From Bacteroidetes bacterium GWF2_35_48 (lineage in GTDB: Bacteria; Bacteroidota; Bacteroidia; Bacteroidales; GWF2-35-48), in the NCBI GenBank assembly GCA_001769125.1, contig MEOG01000046.1:109625-163407 (forward strand): 53,783 nt of DNA, given 5' to 3'. The translations under genes were made by a program, and so were the position numbers. How positions within the stretch are numbered: position 1 is the first letter of the stretch; every line of letters starts with the position of its first letter. Positions 10,301 through 19,400 of the stretch are shown here, piece by piece. The notes under the pieces were generated by a model. The model was not told the DNA's origin. It saw only the letters and a list, made by a program, of their open reading frames with translations, and searched no databases.

Positions 10301-10819
10301 ATTGACGAATATTCTTCTGCTGTTGAAATAAATTCTCTTTATAAAGAAGATTCAAAGTGCCCGGATATATGCAGTGGGAATATTCATGTCAGAGCTTCAG
10401 GGGGAATCAGACCCTACACTGTGAAATTAAACGGAGAAAAAAAAGATTCGGTACTACACAAACTTTGCCGTGGAAATTATCAGATAACTATAAATGATTC
10501 TGTTGGGTGCAGCGTATCTGATTCGCTTTATATTTATGACTTCCTGCTTCCGGACAATGAGCTGCCCAACATCATAACGCCGAACGATGATGGCTTTAAT
10601 GATCAGTTTATTTATAAAACAAGTTGCGAGTTTCCTCTGATACTTGAAATATTCAACAGATGGGGAAATCTTATTTATTATCAGGAAGCAATAAATATTA
10701 CGTGGGATGGAACAACAGCATCAGGAATGAAAGTATCCCCCGGAACTTATTATTATATAATAAAAGCTAAAAATACAAATACAAAATTTATTAAAAAGGG
10801 AGTGTTACAGGTAATGTGA
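7355..10819 (+). CDS. PA-domain and SprB-repeat protein with T9SS type B (gliding-motility-associated) C-terminal domain
   Basis: This 1154-residue protein has a signal peptide (first ~23 residues, ...LFQVSVFADG). Residues ~190-295 are a protease-associated (PA) domain (GKIALIDRGSCFF, AGAVAVIVVNNN). No protease catalytic motif is visible. Residues ~608-1065 contain six SprB-type units with SGG..PY...W and AG.Y...V.D...C signatures. The last ~88 residues (LPNIITPNDDGFND, IFNRWGNLIY, SPGTYYYII) are the type B sorting domain of gliding-motility-associated proteins. Known for the family: type B cargo such as SprB is exported by T9SS and stays on the cell surface. A surface adhesin or scaffold is inferred. 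The start at 7355 is chosen because it gives a clean signal peptide; the MITE lies just upstream. Confidence 0.88.
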   Translation: MAIKNIHIILFVFLMLFQVSVFADGTKTLQASDTSENRMQLMPYFSWFAMYDCPDDYRLNIHVKEAGEKIYLGFGNINDNSGNLKHDVFFRIKDPLGNVVFGPDTIPYSGAGFINSFQEAVSGPQNINPAGYVPLIFEPATSGDFIVEFSFARTGGALVVKTPEEQIYQIGYGLFGPAFTDSLICADVAYIPDSSSLFTGCSGYLPSSFAGKIALIDRGSCFFSTKVLKAQEAGAVAVIVVNNNPNEGVMSMSSGDSITASLITIPSCFITWGNGQDIKQWLQQGDVHVCFGDSSYGVERRMFRYFDVSVSNATGEIIDGRLWSKAWQLSTVPFEGSPDPFADPFIGKVFVYTVDSMVTSFDFNGMKPFVFTMSANSNGCFATGDLVNDRKSTGGLHILPQFKIFLSPPDSVVFPTGSTGKLIEPISITNCPPGPYCVKINVTKRGRARLRIDLDNTPGYQPQGEDVEIISYITEGENCLFWDGKSYTGNSIPTPANLNIQLQYLSGETHTPLFDIESNDSGFVITVERPFNPYYTPSQFWDDTNIPDGTSELNGCTGTSGGCHAWNDSINCSGSMPCSLGDQKTINTWWYASMLDTSFVIHFDFLKTNIGIQNVSCFGLNDASIEIVPSGGAIPYSISWVNFSYDNLFAIDSLIAGWYAFSVSDDFNCSVSDSVFISQPEELIINIDSSINNLCYYDSLGQIFVSASGGTIPYTYFTSETSSVTGIFSNLPAGTFTLLIHDQNNCKDSTVVEITSPPEIITIIDSIITPKCFGDTNGAIYTSTSGGIGILQFQWNTNNTTENINNLLPGTFYLTTTDENNCKKISEITIPAVEELSITIDSIAHNKCNKITGGIYTSTAGGTAPFSYNWTNSVSHIDDATGLIAGYYSLTVTDSYSCIADTENIRILQYYQELSDIKTTIEKSCKGQCTGQSKVLITGGIAPFNVQWSNGNTGINANALCPGNYSVSVTDRNECIDSASVSIDEYSSAVEINSLYKEDSKCPDICSGNIHVRASGGIRPYTVKLNGEKKDSVLHKLCRGNYQITINDSVGCSVSDSLYIYDFLLPDNELPNIITPNDDGFNDQFIYKTSCEFPLILEIFNRWGNLIYYQEAINITWDGTTASGMKVSPGTYYYIIKAKNTNTKFIKKGVLQVM

Positions 10820-10852
10820 CAGGAAGGACTTTTGATTTATATAAAAGTAAAA

Positions 10853-10874
10853 AAGCGCAGCCAAAGCTACGCTT
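10853..10874. terminator. hairpin between convergent genes
   Basis: AAGCGCAGC, a CAAA loop and GCTACGCTT form a 9-bp stem with one mismatch, between the ends of the convergent genes at 10819 and 10901. The T-tracts are weak, so terminator function is tentative. Confidence 0.45.
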
Positions 10875-10900
10875 ACTATAATATAAATTTTAATTTCAGA

Positions 10901-11515
10901 TTAAAACAAACCGTGAATTTCCGCATCTATTTTATTGATGACTTCGCGCAGGTGCAGCGGGTTTTCAGAGAAATTTGTATTATCAACATCCACAACTAAA
11001 AGTTTACTGAAGTTGTAAGAAGTAATCCACGCTTCGTATCTTTCATTCAGGCGTGTTAAATAATCTATGCGGATTGTATTTTCGTATTTTCTACCTCTTT
11101 TCTGTATCTGATTTACAAGATTAGGAACCGTAGAGCGAAGATAAATCAATAAATCCGGCGGTTGTATAAGTGTAACCATCAATCCGAAAAGTGAAAAATA
11201 ATTTTCAAAATCGCGGGTTGTCATCAAGCCCATTGAATGAAGATTCGGAGCAAAAATGTAAGCATCTTCATAAATCGTTCTGTCCTGAATTATTTTTTTT
11301 CCGGATTTTCTGATTTCGAGAATCTGGCGAAAACGGCTGTTCAAAAAGTAAACCTGAAGATTGAACGACCAGCGTTGCATGTCTTCGTAAAAATCATTCA
11401 GATAAGGATTGTCGTCCACATCTTCGTAATGAGGCTCCCATGAATAATGTTTCGCAAGCAATCTTGTTAATGTTGTTTTTCCTGATCCTATATTTCCGGC
11501 AATTCCAATATGCAT
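10901..11515 (-). CDS. deoxynucleoside kinase
   Basis: A 204-residue P-loop kinase that phosphorylates a deoxynucleoside with ATP in the nucleotide salvage pathway. Walker A is GNIGSGKT (residues 7-14). DRTIYEDAYIF is the family's catalytic/substrate segment and the arginine-rich stretch RGRKYE lies in the lid region. Length matches bacterial dNK (dAK/dGK-like) proteins of about 200-220 residues. Base specificity (dA, dG, dC or T) cannot be told from the sequence. It sits downstream of purL on the same strand with a 137-nt gap, so cotranscription is possible; both act in nucleotide supply. No good promoter was seen in the gap. Confidence 0.88.
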   Translation of the reverse strand: MHIGIAGNIGSGKTTLTRLLAKHYSWEPHYEDVDDNPYLNDFYEDMQRWSFNLQVYFLNSRFRQILEIRKSGKKIIQDRTIYEDAYIFAPNLHSMGLMTTRDFENYFSLFGLMVTLIQPPDLLIYLRSTVPNLVNQIQKRGRKYENTIRIDYLTRLNERYEAWITSYNFSKLLVVDVDNTNFSENPLHLREVINKIDAEIHGLF

Positions 11516-11652
11516 AATTTTAAAGATTAAATTTGAAACTAAAATACACTTTTTCTGTAAGTATTCATTTTTAAAAGAACATAACCGGGAAAAAAGTTTT
11601 CAACAGATTAGCCGGAATCGCATGAACAGATGAGTTGGGACATATCATTTCG

Positions 11653-13884
11653 TTACGCCATAAATTTTTCCAGAACTGAATCATACGTTTTTTTCATATC
11701 CTGAATAAAACCGAAAGAAATATCATCAACACGTATTTCGCCTTTTGTAACATGACCAATTGTGGAAAACGGAAAATTATTATCAAGCATAAAATCAATG
11801 AATGCCGTTTCTTTAGATTGGGAAACAGAAACAATTACTCTTCCCTGCGCTTCTCCGAACAGAAAGGCATCGCGGCGAATTTCTGCATCTGTGGTAATAT
11901 CAAATCCAAAACCTCTCGGCATAGCACTTTCAAGCAGAGCAATAAAAAGCCCTCCATCGGAAATATCATGAGCAGAACGAATCAGATTTTTCTGAATCAG
12001 CCCTTTTATTATCTGATGTAAATTGTATTCTTCATCAAGATTAAAATAAGGGGCAGGAGATCTTTTAATTTTATGCCATGCATTCAGATATTCAGATGAA
12101 GAAATATCATTTTTAGATTCGCCGATAAGAAAAATCATACAACCTTTACTCTTGAATGCCATGGTCATGTGATGATTTTTATTTTTCAAAACACCAAGCA
12201 TGCCAATGGTCGGTGTAGGATAAACCGGCTCCACTTTCCCTCCGATAGACGTTTGGTTGTAGAAGCTCACATTTCCACCCGTTACAGGCGTTTCAAATTT
12301 CTGACAAGCTTTTCCCATTCCCTTTATTGCGCCGACAAATTGCCAGTATACCTCAGGGCTGTAAGGATTGCCAAAATTCAGACAATTAGTGATAGCAAGA
12401 GGTTCTGCCCCGGAACAGATAATATTACGGGCAGCTTCAGCAACGGCAATCATTGTTCCTGTTTCAGGCTCTGCCATTACGTAACGCGAATTGCAATCGC
12501 AGGTTAACGCGAGCGCGATATTTGTGCGTTTGATATTCACAATTCCTGCATCAGATGGGAAATTTGTGCTCATGTTGGAGGTTCCGACCATCGTATCGTA
12601 TTGCTCAACTACCCATTTTTTAGATGCAATGTTTGGTTGCTGAATCATAAATTCAGCAAGCTCTTTCATATCTTCCGGCTCAGGAACATCTTCAATATTA
12701 AAATTTTTAATTTCTTTCAGATAATGGGGCTCTTTATAAGCGCGATCGTAAACCGGAGCGCCTCCTCCAAGTACGAGTGTAGATGCAGGAACTGTTGCAA
12801 CAGGCTCATTATTCATGAAAAAATTCAGAACATCTCCTTCGATAACTTCACCGATAATGGCACAATGTAAATCCCATTTATCAAATAATTCTTCAACAAT
12901 TTTTTCTTTTCCCTTTTCAACGACAACAAGCATACGCTCCTGCGATTCTGAAAGCAGAATTTCCCATGCTTCCATATTTTTCTGGCGCAAAGGAACTTTA
13001 TCAAGATATACATTCATTCCAACGCCACCACGTGCGGACATTTCAGAGGTAGAGCAGATAATTCCCGCTGCGCCCATATCTTGCATTCCGACTACAACGC
13101 CCGTTCTTTTTAACTCAAGACTTGCTTCGAGCAATAGCTTTTCCTGAAAAGGGTCGCCCACCTGAACAGAGGGAATATCGTCAGCAGAATTTTCGTGAAG
13201 ATCGGCAGATGCAAATGTTGCGCCATGTATACCGTCTTTACCTGTTGAAGAACCAACAATATATACCGGATTTCCTATGCCTTTTGCCGTTGCAGAAATC
13301 ATTTCTCCCTTTTTCATCACACCCACAGACATTGCATTTATAAGCGGATTAGCATTATAACACTCATCAAAGCAAACTTCTCCACCAACTACGGCTACTC
13401 CAAAGGCATTGCCATAATCTCCGATTCCTTTAACAACACCTTTCACGAGCCATTTAGTACGATCAAGGTTAATATTACCAAAACGAAGGGAGTTAAGTTG
13501 TGCAATAGGTCTTGCTCCCATTGTAAATATATCGCGATTAATTCCGCCTACGCCTGTTGCTGCTCCCTGATAGGGCTCTACAGCAGACGGGTGATTGTGT
13601 GATTCAATTTTAAATGCGCAGGCATAACCTTCTCCGATATCAACCAATCCTGCATTTTCCTCTCCTGCTTCAGCAAGTATTGCTTTCCCTTTTCGGGGAA
13701 GGGTTTTGAGCCATTTTATTGAATTTTTATACGATGCATGTTCGCTCCACATAACAGAGTAAATACTAAGCTCAGTGTAATTTGGCTTGCGTCCAAGTAT
13801 CTGACAAATTTTATCGAACTCTTCATTATTAATTCCCAGTTTGTGGGCTACCTCTGTTGTTACTTCAATATTTGCTAATGCCAT
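11653..13884 (-). CDS. purL: phosphoribosylformylglycinamidine synthase subunit PurL
   Basis: A 743-residue protein of the small PurL class, the fourth step of de novo purine synthesis (FGAR + Gln + ATP to FGAM). It needs separate PurS and PurQ partners, neither of which is in this window. Visible family marks are the N-terminal segment with MWSEHASYK (~45-53), ESHNHPS around residues 94-100 with the following GAATGVGGINRDI, and the second AIRS-type half starting near GTSNMSTNFPSDAG. The length agrees with PurL of the PurSLQ type rather than the ~1300-residue fused enzyme. The start MALANIEVTTE follows a short leader from a TATTTTTG element. Confidence 0.95.
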   Translation of the reverse strand: MALANIEVTTEVAHKLGINNEEFDKICQILGRKPNYTELSIYSVMWSEHASYKNSIKWLKTLPRKGKAILAEAGEENAGLVDIGEGYACAFKIESHNHPSAVEPYQGAATGVGGINRDIFTMGARPIAQLNSLRFGNINLDRTKWLVKGVVKGIGDYGNAFGVAVVGGEVCFDECYNANPLINAMSVGVMKKGEMISATAKGIGNPVYIVGSSTGKDGIHGATFASADLHENSADDIPSVQVGDPFQEKLLLEASLELKRTGVVVGMQDMGAAGIICSTSEMSARGGVGMNVYLDKVPLRQKNMEAWEILLSESQERMLVVVEKGKEKIVEELFDKWDLHCAIIGEVIEGDVLNFFMNNEPVATVPASTLVLGGGAPVYDRAYKEPHYLKEIKNFNIEDVPEPEDMKELAEFMIQQPNIASKKWVVEQYDTMVGTSNMSTNFPSDAGIVNIKRTNIALALTCDCNSRYVMAEPETGTMIAVAEAARNIICSGAEPLAITNCLNFGNPYSPEVYWQFVGAIKGMGKACQKFETPVTGGNVSFYNQTSIGGKVEPVYPTPTIGMLGVLKNKNHHMTMAFKSKGCMIFLIGESKNDISSSEYLNAWHKIKRSPAPYFNLDEEYNLHQIIKGLIQKNLIRSAHDISDGGLFIALLESAMPRGFGFDITTDAEIRRDAFLFGEAQGRVIVSVSQSKETAFIDFMLDNNFPFSTIGHVTKGEIRVDDISFGFIQDMKKTYDSVLEKFMA

Positions 13885-13904
13885 AATCTTTATATTAAAC
13901 CAAA

Positions 13905-13912
13905 CAAAAATA
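13905..13912 (-). promoter_or_regulatory. possible -7 element for purL
   Basis: On the minus strand this reads TATTTTTG (TAnnTTTG), about 20 nt before the purL ATG. No TTTG lies at the expected distance upstream, so this is a weak call. Confidence 0.3.
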
Positions 13913-14020
13913 TTAATTAATTTGTATTTCCTTCATTACTGTTGATAAATTTATCCACGTATAATTACGCAGCATGTTAAAAAAAATAATAATAATTTAT
14001 ACCTCAGTGATAATATAACT

Positions 14021-14028
14021 TAAATTTG
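14021..14028 (+). promoter_or_regulatory. possible -7 element for the 14054 gene
   Basis: TAAATTTG matches TAnnTTTG and lies 25 nt before the ATG. The -33 TTTG is not evident. Confidence 0.3.
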
Positions 14029-14053
14029 AACCATTAATTTTACAGAATAATTT

Positions 14054-14383
14054 ATGGATTTATCGAAAAAAGACAAAAAGGCTGCACGAGAAATCATTGA
14101 AAAGGGTCTTCAAAAAGAAATGGCTCAAGGTCTCGATGATTTCTACATTATTTTAAATTCCTGGCGAGAAAAAAAATCCGACAATCTTGATGCGTATCAT
14201 CAATTGTACAAAAAAATAACAAAATTTGACAAACACATTTCCAGACGCTACGACTATGTTACAGGGTCAAGATATTTATTAACTGTTTCAGCACTTCTTT
14301 ATGATGATGTGATTTCAGAATGCGACCTGTCCTGTTTTTCTGAAGAGGTCAGAGAATATTTAATAAAAATTAAAAATTTTTAA
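14054..14383 (+). CDS. small conserved-type hypothetical protein
   Basis: A 109-residue, charged, probably all-helical cytoplasmic protein (MDLSKKDKKAAREIIEKGLQ...). No signal peptide, membrane segment or motif that I recognise. The N-terminal half is rich in Lys and Glu and could form a helical hairpin. It has its own plausible promoter element 25 nt upstream and reads away from purL. I judge it a real gene from its clean start and normal amino-acid composition, and because no ORF competes with it. Function unknown. Confidence 0.6.
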   Translation: MDLSKKDKKAAREIIEKGLQKEMAQGLDDFYIILNSWREKKSDNLDAYHQLYKKITKFDKHISRRYDYVTGSRYLLTVSALLYDDVISECDLSCFSEEVREYLIKIKNF

Positions 14384-14393
14384 TTACCAAAGA

Positions 14394-14567
14394 TTCGCAT
14401 TCATCGCTGGAGCGACTCCGTGCTGGCAATAAGGAGGGCGGACACACTCGTCCCCTTCCCGCATGGCATGGCATTGAAACGAGTACGAACGGGACATTCA
14501 ATCTACTATAAAATAGTATCTTTGTATTTTGTACTGCAACCTTTTAAGGGAAAAACAGTCTGTATAT
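14394..14567 (+). repeat. intergenic repeat, copy A (with promoter-like tail)
   Basis: This stretch shares two blocks with 16205-16460. The first is GC-rich, with TCCGTGCTGGCAAT, GGGCGGAC and CTCGTCCCCTTCCCGCATGG. The second is AT-rich, from CATTCAATCTACT to CAGTCT (14495-14560), and almost identical in the two copies. Both copies lie just upstream of T9SS cargo genes. The small ORF across it (14420-14641) is not believable. Confidence 0.75.
14517..14524 (+). promoter_or_regulatory. TAnnTTTG element in repeat copy A
   Basis: TATCTTTG, inside the block shared with the second copy, 143 nt before the ATG of the T9SS protein at 14667. No TTTG at -33; the conserved CATTCAATCTACT lies there instead. 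Confidence 0.4.
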
Positions 14568-14666
14568 TATACCGTTATTCGCCAGCTGTCAAAAGATTGT
14601 ACACGAAAAATAATATTAACGAGAACATTGATCTTCATTAACCAAACCCCGTTTAAAATAGAATAT

Positions 14667-16172
14667 ATGTATTACTTGAAAAAAAATCATATACCATTTC
14701 TGAAATTACTTGTTTTTGCAATAACTCTATTATCTTTCCAAAATATAAAAGCACAAAATTATAAATGTATTAAAACGGATGCTATTACTCACTTTGAGGG
14801 TGCTAATAGTATAATCGCATCAATAAGAATTGACTCTGTTTTTTATGTTGGAGATACTATTGATAATATAAGTTTTCATATGATTAGAGATACGGGTCTT
14901 TATAGTAATATTTATAAATATAATGGAGCATCTTGGATAGGATATAAATATAGACTTTTACCCAATGGCGATAATATTTTCTTTAATGCCTATCATGAGC
15001 CGATTATTATAAAAACACCAATATATATTAATAATTCATGGGAAATGTACAGGTCTGATTCATTAAATATTGTAATAACCGCTGTTGTCTCGGAAATTAT
15101 TAATATGTCCTTTTTAGGATTGACTGATTCAATTGCGACAATCAAATTATTTGCAAAGGATACAAATAATATTTCAATCGAAAACCCGGTAAATAATTAT
15201 ACATTACGATTAAGTAAAAATTATGGTCTGAAAACAATTTTTAATTTTTATACATTCCCTTTTACTAATTCATTAAATCAACGCTGTTTCTATTTTTTAT
15301 CTGACACGCTAAATCTAATTGGTATCACAAATCCAAGGATTGGTTGGCAAAATATAACTGCTTATGATGTTTATAACTGGCAACCTGGTTGGGAATTTCA
15401 TACTACAGAAGGAACAACAACTCTGCATGGATCTTATCCTTGGTATGATTATACAGAAAACAAAATTAGAACAATTTTAAATAGGGATTCTATTCAAGAT
15501 ACACTCGTATATACAGTAGATTTGTGTTTTTATAAATACATTGATGCAAACGGAAATATATCATATAATAGATACCGAGATACAATTATTGAGAAGCATT
15601 CGTTAATTACGAGATGGAATAGATTACCTAATGAGCCCTATTATGAATATTATAATGGTATTTCCTACTACATAAAAACAGAAAAAAAAGTATCAGAATC
15701 TGGATTCATTTTTGTGCCTAACCAAACTGATACCAATTATCTTCAGCCAATGAATTATGATCATGCTTGTTTTTATAGATGGCATACGGCATTAGGAGAG
15801 ACTTTTTTGTGTCAAGGGTTTTTAGCACAGCCAGACAGTTTAGGTTTTGCATATTATAGAAAGGATTCTATTGAATTTGGTACTCCTTTTAATTGTAGCA
15901 CATTACTTAATTCAGAGAATATTCACGAAGAGAAAAACGATATAAAAATTTTTCAAGATTTATCAAATGGAACAATTACTATTGATTTAATAGATTCAAA
16001 ATCGCATGGATTTACTATAAAAATTTTTGATTTGCTTGGTAGATCTATAATTGCGACAACTGATACTAAAGACAAATATATATTTTCATTAGATAAATTC
16101 AAAAGTGGGGTTTATATTATCAATATACAATCAGACAAATTTAATATTTCAAAAAAGATTATAAGACAATAA
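14667..16172 (+). CDS. T9SS type A sorting-domain protein of unknown function
   Basis: I chose the ATG at 14667, not the upstream in-frame ATG at 14529, because it begins a standard signal peptide (LKLLVFAITLLSFQNIKAQ) and the upstream extension runs through the promoter-like repeat. The product is 501 residues. Residues ~25-415 are beta-rich with many Tyr, Asn and Asp and match no family I recognise. The last ~80 residues (IKIFQDLSNGTITIDL, IKIFDLLGRSI, FKSGVYIINIQ) are a type A T9SS sorting domain. The protein is therefore expected to be exported to the outer surface. It is probably a single gene: the next gene has its own copy of the upstream repeat. Confidence 0.8.
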   Translation: MYYLKKNHIPFLKLLVFAITLLSFQNIKAQNYKCIKTDAITHFEGANSIIASIRIDSVFYVGDTIDNISFHMIRDTGLYSNIYKYNGASWIGYKYRLLPNGDNIFFNAYHEPIIIKTPIYINNSWEMYRSDSLNIVITAVVSEIINMSFLGLTDSIATIKLFAKDTNNISIENPVNNYTLRLSKNYGLKTIFNFYTFPFTNSLNQRCFYFLSDTLNLIGITNPRIGWQNITAYDVYNWQPGWEFHTTEGTTTLHGSYPWYDYTENKIRTILNRDSIQDTLVYTVDLCFYKYIDANGNISYNRYRDTIIEKHSLITRWNRLPNEPYYEYYNGISYYIKTEKKVSESGFIFVPNQTDTNYLQPMNYDHACFYRWHTALGETFLCQGFLAQPDSLGFAYYRKDSIEFGTPFNCSTLLNSENIHEEKNDIKIFQDLSNGTITIDLIDSKSHGFTIKIFDLLGRSIIATTDTKDKYIFSLDKFKSGVYIINIQSDKFNISKKIIRQ

Positions 16173-16204
16173 GAGAATATAAAATAATAATCGGCGCATA
16201 TCAC

Positions 16205-16460
16205 CTAAGGTTCGCACTCGTCTCCGTGCTGGCAATTAGGCGGGCGGACGAGTGCGTCTATATTGCTTGAAGGGCAAAAATTGATTACAGAAAAACATGC
16301 ACTCGTCCCCTTCCCGCATGGTGCTGCGTTGTGACGCTGCAACGACGAGCGTGAATGGGAAACCGCTAACAAAAGGGATTTTTTCACATTCAATCTACTT
16401 TAAAAATAGTATCTTTGTATTTTGTACTGCAACCTTTTAAGGAAAAAGCAGTCTATGTAT
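16205..16460 (+). repeat. intergenic repeat, copy B (with palindrome and promoter-like tail)
   Basis: This is the second copy of the 14394-14567 repeat, lengthened by an insertion in the GC-rich half. GCACTCGTC (16214-16222) and GACGAGTGC (16247-16255) form a perfect 9-bp inverted repeat, and GCACTCGTC recurs at 16299-16307. The block 16387-16460 is the near-identical AT-rich part. This accounts for the 304-bp gap before the 16477 gene. Confidence 0.75.
16410..16417 (+). promoter_or_regulatory. TAnnTTTG element in repeat copy B
   Basis: TATCTTTG in the same position of the repeat as copy A, 60 nt before the ATG at 16477. It is the best promoter candidate for this gene. Confidence 0.45.
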
Positions 16461-16476
16461 TGTAGTTAATTTACCA

Positions 16477-19400
16477 ATGAAAAAAACATTCATAATAATA
16501 ATATTTCTTCTGTCCCTTGTTAAAGTTTCAATCGGACAGATAAGTCAGGGAGGCACTCCTATTGGCTTTGGGAAAAATCTGAACCTTTCCCTGAATGAAA
16601 ATGTTCCTACACAAACCCTTCCCGGTATTGATGTTGAGAGCCTAATTGCTGAAGATTTAACAAACGATAATAACAAACAAATTCCCTGGCGTTTCGGCGA
16701 AAATATTCCTGTTGATATTGATATAAAAACCGATGCTGTATCAGACATGCTGTCGGACGGCAGCAAACTCTGGAGGCTTCGTATTTACGCTCCCGGAGCT
16801 TTATCTATGAATTTCAGATTCGATAATTATTACCTTCCACAGGGTGCAAAATTATTTTTTTATGATGATTTGCATACACATCTGCTTGGCGCATTTACTG
16901 ATTTCAATAATCAGAGCGATCGTGTTTTTGCTTCAACGCTTATCGAAGGTGAAGCAATCATTCTTGAGTATTATGAACCGGCAAATGCTGCCTTTTCCGG
17001 AGAACTTCATATTGATCAGATAACACACGGGTACAGAAATATTTTTGATTTTCTGCAAAAAGGCTTTGGCGGTTCCGGTTCTTGTAATAATAATGTTGTG
17101 TGCCCTGAAGCTGTCGGTTGGGAAAATGAAATCCGCGCTGCCTGTATGCTTGTAGTTAATGGTAATGGGTTTTGCTCCGGTTCTTTGGTCAACAATACAT
17201 CAAACGATGGCACTCCTTATGTGCTTACAGCCAATCATTGTTCCGGTTCAAATAATTTCTCCAGTTGGGTATTCTGGTTCAATTGGCAAAGCGCAACCTG
17301 CGAGAACCCCGCTTCTTCTCCGGCTTACAATTCAGTATCCGGATCTGTTTTAATATCCAGATACGCTACCTCCGATTTTTGTCTTGTTCAGATGAACCAA
17401 ACTCCACCGGAAGAATACAATGTTTTTTATGCCGGCTGGTCGAAAGAAGGCATTGTATCTCCATCGGCAGTTTGCATACATCATCCCAGAGGCGATATTA
17501 AAAAAATCACATTTGCTGATAATCCTACAATTGCGGCCATTTACAGCAATGTGGACTCATGGCAGGCATTGTGGACAGACGGCGCAACGGAGCCCGGCTC
17601 TTCCGGCTCTCCTTTGTTTGACAAAGATCATCGTATCATCGGGCAGCTTTATGGCGGACCTTCTTCATGCACTGCCAGTCCTGAATACATGAATGATTAT
17701 TATGGCAGGTTTTCCGTGTCATGGGAAGGAACAAGTCCGGATGTAAGACTCAAAGACTGGCTCGATCCCCTGAACATTGACCCTCCGTTTATAGATGGGT
17801 ACGATCCCAATACGCCCACATTTGCTTTAGACGCAAAACCCAAATCCATTGATGCTCCCCTAACTGCCTATTGCGGACTGCAAAGCATTTCTCCTGTTAT
17901 TAAAATTCAAAATGCAGGAGCAACAGAATTAACAAGTCTTACTGTTAAATACAGCCTCAACGGAGGAGTTTTTACAGAGCAAATTTGGGCGGGCAACCTC
18001 ACTACAGGAGCAATTGCCCTTGTTACCTTTCCCTCTATTTCGCTAAATCTGGGCAATCATGTTTTTACAGTTGTAACAGAAAATCCGAACGGACTTCCCG
18101 ATGATAATACGTCAAACGACACACTCGTGAAAAACTTCTCCGTTTCTATTGGTGCAACATTACCTTTTACTGAAAATTTTGAAAGTTCGGTTTTTCCGCC
18201 AGTGACCTGGAGTATTTTAAATCCGGATGGAAGCATTACATGGGATCGCACAACACTTGCCGCAGGTAATGGCACGAGCACAGGTTCTGCCTGCATCAGC
18301 CTGAGAGGTTACACGGGAACAGGACAAATGGACGCTTTGCTGCTTCCTAAAATAAATATGGAAACCATTTCAAATGCCACCATGACCTTTAAAGTTGCCT
18401 ACCGCAGATACAACGCGCAATACAGCGACCGCCTGAAAATTTATATTTCTACAGATTGCGGATTATCTTTCAATACGGTTATTTATGATAAATCGGGCTC
18501 TACACTTGCAACCGGACCTGATATGACGACTGCATTTTTTCCCGTTGTAGCAGAAGACTGGAGAACAGAAACCATTAATCTTACACCCTACATCGGAAAT
18601 ACCATTCAGTTAAAATTTGAATGCACAAATCAAAACGGAAATAACCTTTTTATTGATGATATAAATATCATGAACAACATGCCGCCGGGAGCCCTGTTCT
18701 ATTGCAATGATACAAGTTCCTGCACGGGCGTTATTTCATTTATTGACCAATCGTATGGCTTCCCTGAAACATGGCTTTGGAATTTTGGAGATGGAGAAAC
18801 TTCCACCTTGCAATATCCAACACATACGTACACGTCAAGCGGTAATTTTTCCGTAACATTAACCGTGAACAACAGCTTTGGTTCTACATTCTATACACGA
18901 TCCAATCTTGTGCATATAAATTTACCCGACGCCCCTGTTGTTTTATCTTCCTCACGTTGTGGAGAAGGAAACTTAATGTTAAGTGCTACTGCTTCCGGAA
19001 GCCTTTACTGGTTCGATGCTCCAAGTGATGGAACGCAAATCGGAATGGGAAATAACTACAATACGCCCTATTTATCATCAACAACATCCTACTATGTAGA
19101 AAACAGAGTGGGTCTCCCCTCTTTATACTTTGGCAGTATTGACTCTACAACGAATGGTGGAAATGCAAATCTTAATGCAGAATACTGGCAGAATTTTGAA
19201 GTTCTTGTTCCGATAAGACTTGTGTCGGTTGTTGTGAATTCAGCGGCAGAAGCATATCGCACGATTTATCTGAGAAACGCATCTGGAGTAAATTTAGATT
19301 CCGTTGTAATAAATATTCCCTTTGGTGTAAACCGTATTTATTTGAATTTAGATTTGCAGCCCGGGTTCTATCAGCTTGTAGGACCAAAAAATGCAAATTT

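Noticed and set aside
14420-14641. 73-residue ORF before the T9SS gene
   Set aside because: It runs through the duplicated intergenic repeat and promoter element, and the frame is not kept in the second copy.
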